Below, one piece after another: positions 1 through 6,365 of a DNA stretch of 12,011 nucleotides. Under the pieces are notes generated by a model, which worked only from the letters and a program-made list of their open reading frames with translations, did not search any database and was not told the DNA's origin. The stretch lies in assembly GCA_028277515.1 (NCBI GenBank), contig JANQGC010000181.1, positions 1-12,011 of the forward strand. Reading direction: 5' to 3'. This stretch comes from Anaerolineae bacterium (GTDB lineage: Bacteria; Chloroflexota; Anaerolineae; Promineifilales; Promineifilaceae). Numbering within the stretch: the stretch's first letter is position 1; every line of letters begins with the position of its first letter. Both the position numbers and the translations under genes were made by a program.

Positions 1-2
1 CC

Positions 3-791
3 TGCCCTTATGCCGTCATCGTCGATCGGATTTCCCATGAAGTCCCCTATTATCGCTCCTATCTAAAGAACGCCATGTTGCAGGGGACGACAGTGGTCAA
101 TAATCCTTTTATGTGGACGGCCGATGATAAATTCTTCGAGTCTACTTTGGCCCATAAGCTAGGCGTCGCCCATCCCAAAACGCTTGTGTTACCTAACAAG
201 GAATATATTCCCGGCATCGTGCATACGGAAAGTTTGCGCAATCTCATTTATCCACTGGACTGGGACACCATCCTGGATTACATTGGCCTGCCCTGTATCC
301 TGAAAGACGCTCATGGAGGCGGGTGGAAGGAAGTTTATGTCTGCCACACGCGGGAAGACGTTTGGAAAAGCTATAACCAATCCGGCCTGCTGACCATGAT
401 TCTGCAGGAATTCATTAACTGGGAACACTACGTGCGCTGCATGTGCCTGGGACAGGAGCATGTACTGCCCATGAAATATAATCCCAAGGAAAAAAAATAT
501 ATCGTCGATCATGCCCATTTAGATCCTCAGCTTGGAGAGCGCATTGTCGAAGATTCCCTCAAACTCGTACAGGCGCTTGGTTACGATATGAACACGGTCG
601 AATTTGCGATCCGTGACGGGGTCCCTTACGCCATTGATTTCATGAACCCCGCGCCGGATATGGATATCAACTCCTTAACCCCCGATTATTTCGATTGGGT
701 GGTCACTCACATGGCAGATATGGTCATCGACCTTGCCCAAAACCCTCGTCCCCAAATGACTGAATTGAAGTGGAGCCATTTGTTTAACTAA
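3..791 (+). CDS. RimK-like ATP-grasp ligase, 5'-truncated by window edge
   Basis: The reading frame is open from the first bases of the window, so the true start lies upstream and the Met codon at 75 is internal. Numbering from that Met, the segment GLPCILKDAHGGGW (71-84) carries the ATP-binding Lys77 and a glycine-rich loop. QEFINWEHYVR (111-121) and the VEFAI...AIDFMNPAPD stretch (175-195) supply Arg121, Glu176, Asp188 and Asn191, the usual ATP-grasp positions for phosphate and Mg binding. The family activates a carboxylate as acylphosphate with ATP and couples it to an amine, giving an amide bond. The substrate cannot be read from the sequence. The stop is 59 bases before a second, circularly permuted ATP-grasp gene on the same strand, so the two probably share a transcript and a pathway. 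The fold assignment is fairly secure; the exact subfamily is not. Confidence 0.8.
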   Translation, partial: CPYAVIVDRISHEVPYYRSYLKNAMLQGTTVVNNPFMWTADDKFFESTLAHKLGVAHPKTLVLPNKEYIPGIVHTESLRNLIYPLDWDTILDYIGLPCILKDAHGGGWKEVYVCHTREDVWKSYNQSGLLTMILQEFINWEHYVRCMCLGQEHVLPMKYNPKEKKYIVDHAHLDPQLGERIVEDSLKLVQALGYDMNTVEFAIRDGVPYAIDFMNPAPDMDINSLTPDYFDWVVTHMADMVIDLAQNPRPQMTELKWSHLFN

Positions 792-850
792 ATTCGCCCC
801 AGTGGTTCTGCGCGAGAGCCTAAGAGGTTTTTTTAATTAAGAGGTCCTCT

Positions 851-2200
851 ATGTCCCTGTATGATGCGATAAAGACCTACCATGATTTGCTCACCGATGA
901 CCTGGCAATGGATTCCCAGGAGCAGCTTGATGACCAGTTGGAACGACGGGGCTTATTTTTTGGCAATCGCCCTCTTTGCACGGTCCTGCGTCCCCGATTC
1001 CTTTTGCCCGAGCAGTATCATTATTTGCGCCGTTCCATCCGCCCCTTGCTGCAAGCATTTGGCAAAATTTCCGAAGCGGCCGTCGCCGATCCGGAATTTC
1101 GCCAGCAGTTTCATCTTGAGGATTGGGAGGAGCAATTAATTGAAGCCGATCCGGGATTCAAAAGCCATACCCCCCTATCCCGGCTTGATGCCTTTTATTT
1201 AACTGAAAGCGGCGATTTAAACTTTACCGAATATAACGCTGAGGTTCCGGCCGCTTCGGCCTATAATGATGTGTTGACCAAGGTCTTTTTGGGCCTGCCG
1301 GTCATGGGGCAATTTTCGCACCATTATGTGATCCAACCTTTAATGACCCGCCACGATGTGCTGCATGTCCTGCTTCAGGCTTATAAGGAATGGGGCGGGA
1401 CCGGCCGCCCTACAATTGCCATTCTCGATTGGCGCGAGGTACCCACCTACAGCGAGTTTGAACTGTTTATCCGTTTCTTCAAAGGCCAGGGGTTAGACTG
1501 TCGCATTGTCGACCCCCGTGATGTTAACTACATGGATGGAAAACTTGTCGTGGGAGATTTCCAGATCGACTTGATTTACAAACGGGTGCTGATTACGGAG
1601 TTAATAGAAAGAGGCGGATTGGACCACGCGGTTGTCCGGGCGGTTTGCGCCGGCGATGTGTGCATGGTCAACCCATTCCGCTGCAAAATTCTGTATAAGA
1701 AAACTAGCCTGGCTGTGCTCAGTGATGAAAGGAATGCCCATATGTTCGCACCCCAGGAGGCCAAGGTTATTAAAAACCATATACCATGGACGCGCACAGT
1801 TGAAGAACGAAAAACGATGTACCATGACGCGCCGGTCGATCTCATCCCCTTTATTCTGAAATACCAGGAACGGTTCGTGCTTAAACCTAATGATGATTAT
1901 GGAGGGAGAGGGATTGTGTTGGGCTGGCAAACCAACGCGGGCGGTTGGGAACAGGCCGTCAACGAGGCGCTCAATAGTCCTTATGTCGTGCAGCAGCGAG
2001 TCCCGATTCCTGAAGAACCTTATCCCAGCATAGGGGACGGCCGTCTGCAGATCTACGACCGCATGCTGGACACCGCACCTTTCATTTTCTATGGCAATTA
2101 CGTGGATGGCTGTCTAACGCGCTTATCGACCGATCCTTTGCTTAACGTTTCCGCCGGTGGCGGCTCCTCCGTGCCGACATTTTTGGTTGAAAAAAGGTGA
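851..2200 (+). CDS. Circularly permuted ATP-grasp protein (CP_ATPgrasp/DUF407-like)
   Basis: This complete 449-residue protein has a good ribosome-binding site (AAGAGGT, 839-845) ahead of ATG 851. The order of motifs fits a circularly permuted ATP-grasp. An RLDAFY...NFTEYNAEVP block (111-133) carries the acidic EYNAE motif. LIYKR (241-245) and NPFRCKILYKK (274-284) follow. The nucleotide-binding VLKPNDDYGGRGIVLG (343-358) and VVQQRV (379-384) come late, and a glycine-rich NVSAGGG sits at the end (432-438). In the standard fold the order differs. Proteins of this group are predicted amide- or peptide-forming ligases, often beside a second ATP-grasp gene, as here. No product can be named. The C-terminus ends close to a strong hairpin, so this is likely the last gene of its operon. 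Confidence 0.82.
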   Translation: MSLYDAIKTYHDLLTDDLAMDSQEQLDDQLERRGLFFGNRPLCTVLRPRFLLPEQYHYLRRSIRPLLQAFGKISEAAVADPEFRQQFHLEDWEEQLIEADPGFKSHTPLSRLDAFYLTESGDLNFTEYNAEVPAASAYNDVLTKVFLGLPVMGQFSHHYVIQPLMTRHDVLHVLLQAYKEWGGTGRPTIAILDWREVPTYSEFELFIRFFKGQGLDCRIVDPRDVNYMDGKLVVGDFQIDLIYKRVLITELIERGGLDHAVVRAVCAGDVCMVNPFRCKILYKKTSLAVLSDERNAHMFAPQEAKVIKNHIPWTRTVEERKTMYHDAPVDLIPFILKYQERFVLKPNDDYGGRGIVLGWQTNAGGWEQAVNEALNSPYVVQQRVPIPEEPYPSIGDGRLQIYDRMLDTAPFIFYGNYVDGCLTRLSTDPLLNVSAGGGSSVPTFLVEKR

Positions 2201-2205
2201 TCATC

Positions 2206-2239
2206 AAATTGGTCCAATCTTGAAGATTGGACCAATTTT
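2206..2239 (+). terminator. Hairpin/terminator after the ATP-grasp operon
   Basis: A perfect 15-bp inverted repeat (arms 2206-2220 and 2224-2238) with a three-base TGA loop begins five bases after the stop codon. The 3' arm ends in ATTTT, so the U-tract is short, but the stem is long. It probably ends transcription of the ATP-grasp unit and insulates the arsR promoter that starts 11 bases later. Because both flanks are A/T-rich it could also act on the opposite strand. Confidence 0.75.
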
Positions 2240-2249
2240 CAGAAAGTCC

Positions 2250-2277
2250 TTGACAAATAGCACACGATCGATATAAT
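2250..2277 (+). promoter_or_regulatory. Sigma-70 promoter of arsR
   Basis: The -35 box is TTGACA (2250-2255) and the -10 box is TATAAT (2272-2277), both consensus, with a 16-base spacer. Transcription should start near 2284, inside the palindromic operator and about 30 bases before arsR. This is the strongest promoter in the window by eye. Confidence 0.9.
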
Positions 2278-2282
2278 ACTTT

Positions 2283-2304
2283 CATATAGACGATCATCTA
2301 TATG
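2283..2304 (+). promoter_or_regulatory. ArsR operator 1 (palindrome over the start site)
   Basis: CATATAGA (2283-2290) and TCTATATG (2297-2304) are perfect inverted arms around a central GATC (2292-2295). Only one base pair (2291 against 2296) breaks the 22-bp symmetry. ArsR/SmtB dimers bind AT-rich imperfect palindromes of this kind between promoter and start codon. The position, covering the predicted transcription start, predicts autorepression. A second copy lies at 2838-2859. Confidence 0.85.
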
Positions 2305-2313
2305 TATTGAGTA

Positions 2314-2622
2314 ATGATGAATTCTTTAGCTTTTGCAAAGGCGATGGCCGACGATACCCGGCAACAAATTATGAGCATGCTCTGCTGCCAATGGTTATGT
2401 GTCGGCGATGTTGTCGATAAGCTGGGAAATGTGAGCCAGCCGACGGTTTCTCACCATTTAGCGATTTTACGCGACGCGGGGCTGGTGCACACCCGCCGCG
2501 ACGGCAAGCAAATCTATTATTCGCTCAATCAGGATGCTGTAGCCGTTTGCTGCGGCATGATTATGCAAAATTTTGCCCCGGAAAAGGCTGTGATTCCTAT
2601 TGGAACTATAAATCCAAATTAA
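2314..2622 (+). CDS. arsR: ArsR/SmtB-family metalloid-responsive repressor
   Basis: This 102-residue winged-helix repressor has the diagnostic recognition segment SQPTVSHHLAILRDAGLV (41-58) and the wing RRDGKQIYYSLN (61-72). It likely binds the palindrome at 2283-2304, represses itself and the downstream methyltransferase genes, and releases DNA on binding As(III) or a similar metalloid. Candidate ligands are Cys24, Cys25 and Cys29 (LCCQWLC) and a C-terminal pair Cys79-Cys80. This is not the CVCDLC arrangement of E. coli ArsR. Two consecutive ATG codons (2314 and 2317) could start the protein. The family and the arsenic context are secure because arsM follows; the exact inducer is inferred. 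Confidence 0.92.
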   Translation: MMNSLAFAKAMADDTRQQIMSMLCCQWLCVGDVVDKLGNVSQPTVSHHLAILRDAGLVHTRRDGKQIYYSLNQDAVAVCCGMIMQNFAPEKAVIPIGTINPN

Positions 2623-2722
2623 GTACAGTTACATAAGTTCTCATGGAAGGAAAGCGACTCGGTCGCAGCCAAACCCTAAGAATTTGTTTTACTGCATTTA
2701 GTAGCGTTTCTGAGTAGCAAAG

Positions 2723-2764
2723 CGAGAAATCTCTCGAGAGATGCCTCGACAAGCTCGGCATGAC
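2723..2764. repeat. Possible dispersed palindromic repeat in arsR-arsM gap
   Basis: The gap holds a perfect 14-bp palindrome, ATCTCTCGAGAGAT (2729-2742), directly followed by ATGCC...GGCAT arms around TCGACAAGCTC (2741-2761) and TGACA. The style, 'CTCGACAAGCTCGGCATGACA', resembles short dispersed repeats found in intergenic DNA of many bacteria. The copy number cannot be judged from a single window. Upstream, GCGAC/GTCGC (2654-2666) forms only a small 5-bp hairpin. Confidence 0.4.
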
Positions 2765-2799
2765 ACAGGCAACAATACTTTTTGTTGAGACTTAGTTTG

Positions 2800-2829
2800 A
2801 AAACCGATTGGCGCTAATCGGTTTTTTTT
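2800..2829 (+). terminator. Intrinsic terminator between arsR and arsM
   Basis: AAAACCGATT (2800-2809) pairs with AATCGGTTTT (2816-2825) across a six-base loop and runs into eight T residues (2822-2829). This is a canonical Rho-independent terminator on the arsR strand, 39 bases before the arsM start. It implies that arsM depends on read-through or on a promoter inside or just after the terminator. Confidence 0.9.
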
Positions 2830-2837
2830 AGACAAAA

Positions 2838-2859
2838 CATATAGACAAATATCAATATG
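2838..2859 (+). promoter_or_regulatory. ArsR operator 2, upstream of arsM
   Basis: This 22-base stretch matches operator 1 at 18 of 22 positions with no gap. The first nine bases, CATATAGAC, are identical, and the last nine differ by one base (ATCAATATG against ATCTATATG). Its end abuts the arsM Shine-Dalgarno sequence. Repressor here would block a local promoter or act as a roadblock to read-through transcription. The similarity is directly seen; binding is inferred. Confidence 0.75.
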
Positions 2860-2867
2860 AGGTAAAA

Positions 2868-3656
2868 ATGTCCCCACAAATAAATGAAAAAGTTCATGAA
2901 GAAGTGCAATCTCGCTACAGTCGCATCGCTGAAGCCTTTCAGCCAACGACCCAGGCATCCTGCTGCGGTGATGGAAGCGAGACGGCTTGCTGCGACCATT
3001 CGTCCCTGTACGAGAGTGACGTTAGCTGGCTGCCTGATGACGTCACCGGTCTCTCGCTGGGCTGCGGCGATCCAATCACATTGGCTGAATTACAGCCAGG
3101 GCAGACGGTATTGGATTTAGGCTCCGGCGGTGGTATCGACTGTTTTATGGCCGCGCGCCAGGTTGGCGAGACAGGGCGCGTGATCGGCATCGACATGACA
3201 CCGGCTATGATTGAAAAGGCGGAAGCCAATAAAGCCAGGGTCAATCTGTCTAATGTTGAATTTCGCCTGGGGCAAATTGAGAAAATGCCGGTCAGCTCGG
3301 ATGTTGTTGATGTCATCATTTCTAACTGTGTGATCAATTTAAGCCCGGATAAGCCGGCTGTTTTCCGCGAAGCTTTCCGTGTGCTAAAACCGGGCGGCCG
3401 TCTGGCTGTGTCTGATATGGTCACCCAGGGAAAATTTACCGCCCAGGAAAAGGCCGACATGGACGCCTGGGCGGAATGCATCACAGGAGCGGAGGATATC
3501 GGTGATTATGTCGCCGCCATCAAGGAAGCGGGATTCGAGGAGATTTCAGTGCGTGACAAAGGCAATCCGGAGATTGAATTGGCCGGGTCCCTGAGCCTGG
3601 ATGGACCGGCAAGGCTGTTTAGCGCGCGGGTGACGGCCGTAAAGCCAGGGGAATGA
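2868..3656 (+). CDS. arsM: Arsenite S-adenosylmethionine methyltransferase
   Basis: This 262-residue protein methylates As(III) with SAM to mono- and dimethyl arsenicals in the cytoplasm, a detoxification route. SAM motif I is [12 protein letters not shown] (81-92), followed by [14 protein letters not shown] and the family signature [11 protein letters not shown] (152-162). SLGCGDP (Cys66) and WAECITGA (Cys204) match two conserved arsenic-binding cysteines. By manual comparison with human AS3MT, the third, near the C-terminus (GDCRF), is replaced, with Ala248 at that place. No cysteine follows residue 204. Extra pairs, Cys32-33 and Cys41-42, lie in the N-terminal region. The ribosome-binding site GAGGT (2859-2863) supports ATG 2868. 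It sits behind a terminator and an ArsR-type operator. Confidence 0.93.
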   Translation: MSPQINEKVHEEVQSRYSRIAEAFQPTTQASCCGDGSETACCDHSSLYESDVSWLPDDVTGLSLGCGDPITLAELQPGQTVLDLGSGGGIDCFMAARQVGETGRVIGIDMTPAMIEKAEANKARVNLSNVEFRLGQIEKMPVSSDVVDVIISNCVINLSPDKPAVFREAFRVLKPGGRLAVSDMVTQGKFTAQEKADMDAWAECITGAEDIGDYVAAIKEAGFEEISVRDKGNPEIELAGSLSLDGPARLFSARVTAVKPGE

Positions 3657-3670
3657 AGCGCTGTGATATT

Positions 3671-3699
3671 GTGACAGTCACTTTGGAAGTGACTGTCAC
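3671..3699 (+). other. Long perfect hairpin after arsM
   Basis: GTGACAGTCACTT (3671-3683) and AAGTGACTGTCAC (3687-3699) form a perfect 13-bp stem with loop TGG, 15 bases after the arsM stop. No T-tract follows, so it is not a standard terminator. It may stabilise the upstream mRNA 3' end or set the ratio of arsM to the next gene, which starts 35 bases later and probably shares the transcript. Confidence 0.7.
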
Positions 3700-3734
3700 A
3701 TGGTTAAAAGCACAAAAACAGGAGCAAAGATAGT

Positions 3735-4370
3735 ATGAAAACTTCAACAGATTACTTTGCACAAGTAGCGGGAGAATGGGATGAGCTGCGAAGCGGCTTC
3801 TTCACCGAGGCGATGCGCGATGCGGCCATTGCCAGGGCGAGGTTACCTGAGCACGCGGCTGTGGCCGACGTGGGCACAGGGACCGGTTTTATGCTCGCCG
3901 GACTGTTGGACAAGGCGGTTGAGCTGGTTGGTTTTGACGAGAGCAGGGAAATGCTGACCATCGCCCGCAGAAACTTCTCCCCTTTCAACCAGGTTAAGTT
4001 TCAAGAAGCTGAAGGGCAGCAACTGCCGGTAGAAGATGATCGCTTCGATGCCGTTTTCGCCAATATGTACCTGCATCATGTCCCCGATCCGCCGGCAGCC
4101 ATTGCCGAAATGGCGCGGATCTTGAAACCGGGCGGAAAGTTAATCATCACCGATTTAGACAGCCACGATCAAGCCTGGATGCAAGAGGCGATGGCCGATC
4201 GCTGGTTAGGCTTTGATCGTGAAAACATTCGGGGATGGTATGAAGCAGCAGGATTAGACGGGATAGATATCGACTGCGCGGAGGGAACGTGCAACTGTAG
4301 TGGGCCGGCACAAGAGGATATCTCATTGAGTATTTTTGTGGCGATTGGTCAAAAGGGGTGGAATCGGTGA
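3735..4370 (+). CDS. UbiE-like SAM methyltransferase of the ars cluster
   Basis: This is a 211-residue class I methyltransferase. Motif I is VADVGTGTGFM (43-53), the acidic position after strand 2 is VGFDES (65-70), and motifs FDAVFANMYLHHVPDP (104-119) and ILKPGGKLIITD (129-140) follow. The opening YFAQVAGEWDELRSGFF and the HDQAWMQEAMADRWLGF stretch (144-160) resemble the methyltransferase half of ArsR-methyltransferase fusion proteins; here it stands alone, with arsR a separate gene upstream. Three cysteines close the protein (Cys181, Cys186, Cys188; the last two in CNC), which could bind a thiophilic substrate. AGGAG (3720-3724) precedes ATG 3735. Acting on arsenic or a related substrate is inferred from context only. 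It is not a typical ArsM, because the CVINL signature is absent. Confidence 0.82.
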   Translation: MKTSTDYFAQVAGEWDELRSGFFTEAMRDAAIARARLPEHAAVADVGTGTGFMLAGLLDKAVELVGFDESREMLTIARRNFSPFNQVKFQEAEGQQLPVEDDRFDAVFANMYLHHVPDPPAAIAEMARILKPGGKLIITDLDSHDQAWMQEAMADRWLGFDRENIRGWYEAAGLDGIDIDCAEGTCNCSGPAQEDISLSIFVAIGQKGWNR

Positions 4371-4419
4371 GCGCGAATTGGAATTCGCGCGCTACGGGCA
4401 ACGAAATTTGGAAATTTCG
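4371..4419 (+). other. Two adjacent perfect hairpins after the ars cluster
   Basis: GCGCGAAT/ATTCGCGC (4371-4390, loop TGGA) starts at the base after the stop codon of the methyltransferase gene. CGAAATTT/AAATTTCG (4402-4419, loop GG) follows 11 bases on. Neither has a T-tract. They lie between two convergent genes and may serve as 3'-end processing or termination structures for the ars transcript. Both share the apex TTGGAA with the hairpin at 3671. Confidence 0.6.
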
Positions 4420-4425
4420 GTTACC

Positions 4426-4466
4426 AAAAATCAAAAAGGCGCAATGAGAAATTTTTCATTGCGCCT
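4426..4466 (-). terminator. Intrinsic terminator of ssb
   Basis: Read on the minus strand, AGGCGCAATGA pairs with TCATTGCGCCT (11 bp, plus-strand arms 4437-4447 and 4456-4466) and runs into TTTTT then TTTTT after three bases (4433-4437, 4426-4430). It begins 25 bases after the ssb stop. It is well placed to end ssb transcription and perhaps also stops convergent transcripts from the ars side. Confidence 0.88.
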
Positions 4467-4491
4467 CAACTTACTTGCAAACTATGATGAT

Positions 4492-4923
4492 TTAGAAGGG
4501 GATTTCATCCTCTTCTTGCGCCGGTGCGCTGCTGCCCATATCGCCACCGTCGGAAGAAAAGTCAGCGGTATCTTCACGGCTACCAACAAAGGCGAAATCA
4601 GTGGCCCTGATCTCAAACGACGCACCTACTGTGCCATCCTGCCGGGTAAAAAGCGGCGGACCTCCCGTATTTGGATCGACTCTTAACCGACCTTCAACAA
4701 GAACTTTGCTACCTTTTGCCAGGTACTGGTTGGCAACTTCAGCACGACGACCCCAAACACTCACCCGAAACCAGGTCGTTTCATCGACACGTTGGCCCGT
4801 CTGCCTGTCATTCCAGGAACGGTTCGTGGCAATGCTAAAATTGGTTACGGCCGTGCCGTCAGCCATATAACGCATTTCGGGATCGCGCCCCAAATTTCCC
4901 ACTACAACTATCTTCTGGTACAT
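4492..4923 (-). CDS. ssb: Single-stranded DNA-binding protein
   Basis: This 143-residue SSB has an N-terminal OB-fold (about 1-110) opening MYQKIVVVGNLGRDPEMRY, with the conserved TNFSIATNRSW and TTWFRVSVWGRRAEVANQYLAKGSKVLVEGRL segments. A short Asp/Ser/Gly-rich linker leads to the acidic C-terminal tip EEDEIPF, the docking peptide for replication and repair partners. It coats ssDNA during replication, recombination and repair, probably as a tetramer. AAAGGAG (4929-4935) is well placed for ATG 4923. The gene has its own promoter and terminator, so it is likely monocistronic, which is unusual only in that no ribosomal protein genes (rpsF, rpsR) flank it here. Confidence 0.96.
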   Translation of the reverse strand: MYQKIVVVGNLGRDPEMRYMADGTAVTNFSIATNRSWNDRQTGQRVDETTWFRVSVWGRRAEVANQYLAKGSKVLVEGRLRVDPNTGGPPLFTRQDGTVGASFEIRATDFAFVGSREDTADFSSDGGDMGSSAPAQEEDEIPF

Positions 4924-4935
4924 GATTTCTCCTTT

Positions 4936-4980
4936 AGGCTTGTACTAACCTACAAACATTTTCACCTACAAAACAAGCCT
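4936..4980 (-). promoter_or_regulatory. Structured leader of ssb mRNA
   Basis: In the ssb leader, AGGCTTGT pairs with ACAAGCCT (plus-strand positions 4936-4943 and 4973-4980), with the 3' arm ending right at the AAAGGAG Shine-Dalgarno. Between them sits a 9-base direct repeat, ACCTACAAA on the plus strand (4948-4956 and 4964-4972). The stem could influence translation start. A regulatory role is inferred. Confidence 0.5.
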
Positions 4981-4995
4981 CAATATCTACCCCAT

Positions 4996-5024
4996 ATAGT
5001 AGCACAAAAGTTCTAAATGGTCAA
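4996..5024 (-). promoter_or_regulatory. Sigma-70 promoter of ssb
   Basis: On the minus strand, TTGACC (5024-5019) and TACTAT (5001-4996) are separated by exactly 17 bases. Transcription would begin near 4989 and give a leader of about 65 bases before ssb. Confidence 0.75.
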
Positions 5025-5074
5025 TATTTTTGCTCCAAATTTTCGCAGAAAAATGCCCTTTCAGATAAAAATGG

Positions 5075-6325
5075 CTACACCCAACCGCGTAGGCGTACCG
5101 CTTCGGCCACGCGATTCACCGCCACTAAATAGGCGGCGACACGATTATCGACACCCTGGACTTTGGCCATCTTATCCACAGCATGGAAGGCAGTGGTCAT
5201 CTTGTAATCGAGGCGATTTTCAACGGTCGCTTCATCCCAGTAAAATTGGTAAGCATTCTGCACCATTTCAAAGTAAGAAACGGTTACACCACCGGCATTG
5301 CAGAGAAAATCAGGAATGATATAGGTCCCTTTTTCACGAAAGATCTTATCCGCCTCAGGGGTTGTGGGGCCATTGGCCAGCTCAGCGATGATCGGCGCTC
5401 GCACATTGGCCGCATTTTGACCTGTTAGCTGATTTTCAATGGCCGCCGGGATCAGCACATCTACATCAAGCTCCAACAAAGCGGCATTGCTGATCGCTTC
5501 CGTGCCGGGACAGCCCATCACTTTTCCAGTGCGGCGTAGATGCTTAGAAATGACCGCGGGATCAAGCCCGTTCTCATTGTAAATGCCGCCAAACTCATCA
5601 CTCACCGCGACCACTTTTAGACCAAAGCGATCAAGCCCTAATCTGTGGGCGAAAGACCCGACATTGCCATAGCCTTGAATGGCTGCGGTCGCGCCGTTGA
5701 GATCTTTGCCCAGCAGCATGGCTGCCTCGCGAATGGTGAATAAGCCACCCAGGGCTGTTGCCGGAGAACGCCCGGCCGAACCGCCCAGTTCCAACGGTTT
5801 GCCGGTGATGGTCCCCGGTTCATGGTGGCCTGTCAGGACCTCATATTCATCCAGCATCCAGGCCATAATCTGGGGGTTGGTATGGACATCAGGCGCCGGT
5901 ACATCTTTGGTCAATCCGATGTAACGGGCAATGGCCCGCATGTATCCACGGCTCAGCCGTTCTAACTCGCCCTGGGACATCTCGCGGGGGTTACAGATGA
6001 CGCCCCCTTTTCCGCCGCCAAGAGGTACATCGGCCACGGCCGTTTTCCAGGTCATCCAGGCAGCCAGGGCGCGTACCGTATCCACTGTCTCATCAGGATG
6101 AAAACGAATGCCCCCTTTTGCCGGACCACGGGCGTCGTTATACTGCACGCGAAATCCTTTAAAGGTTTTTACCTGGCCGTCGTCCATGCGCACGGGGATC
6201 GTGAATTGAAACTCACGCATTGGCTCACGTAAAAATGCATGCATATCGGGATGTAATTGTAAAACGGCCGCAGCCTCGTCTAACTGGGCTTGCGCAATCG
6301 CAAACGGATTCAGTATTTCACTCAT
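5075..6325 (-). CDS. gdhA: Glutamate dehydrogenase paralogue 1 (Glu/Leu/Phe/Val family)
   Basis: This 416-residue hexameric-type dehydrogenase interconverts glutamate and 2-oxoglutarate plus ammonia with NAD(P). The catalytic set is complete: Lys70 ([10 protein letters not shown]), Lys94 (MTWKTAV), Lys106 (PLGGGKGG), Asp146 (PAPDV) and Ser350 (GGVTVSYFE). The Rossmann loop is GYGNVG (219-223 region), and the acidic residue after strand 2 lies in VSDEFGGIYN (241-250). The Glu-Phe at 244-245 differs from Ser-Arg in the neighbour, so cofactor preference may differ. ATG 6325 has a TTGAGGT ribosome-binding site. It is about 72% identical, without gaps, to the adjacent upstream gene, so it is a tandem duplicate. 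The gene symbol is by function; the substrate could be another amino acid. Confidence 0.93.
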   Translation of the reverse strand: MSEILNPFAIAQAQLDEAAAVLQLHPDMHAFLREPMREFQFTIPVRMDDGQVKTFKGFRVQYNDARGPAKGGIRFHPDETVDTVRALAAWMTWKTAVADVPLGGGKGGVICNPREMSQGELERLSRGYMRAIARYIGLTKDVPAPDVHTNPQIMAWMLDEYEVLTGHHEPGTITGKPLELGGSAGRSPATALGGLFTIREAAMLLGKDLNGATAAIQGYGNVGSFAHRLGLDRFGLKVVAVSDEFGGIYNENGLDPAVISKHLRRTGKVMGCPGTEAISNAALLELDVDVLIPAAIENQLTGQNAANVRAPIIAELANGPTTPEADKIFREKGTYIIPDFLCNAGGVTVSYFEMVQNAYQFYWDEATVENRLDYKMTTAFHAVDKMAKVQGVDNRVAAYLVAVNRVAEAVRLRGWV

Positions 6326-6365
6326 TGAATTGTTAACCTCAATTTTTAATGGGATTGGGACCTGA

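Noticed and set aside
75..77. ATG at 75 as start of the first ATP-grasp gene
   Set aside because: The same frame stays open to the window edge and the upstream residues (YAVIVDRISHEVPYYRSYL) look like genuine protein, so this Met is internal.
821..834. T-rich stretch after the first ATP-grasp gene as a terminator
   Set aside because: Only a 3-bp stem (CCT/AGG) precedes the T-run, too weak to end transcription; the two ATP-grasp genes probably stay linked.
2698..2999. Minus-strand open frames in the arsR-arsM gap
   Set aside because: They run through the terminator, operator and arsM 5' end in antisense and resemble translated repeat DNA rather than a protein.
4336..4686. Open frame of 116 codons on the plus strand across the ars/ssb junction
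   Set aside because: It overlaps the methyltransferase end, two hairpins, the ssb terminator and antisense ssb, and has no recognisable domain.
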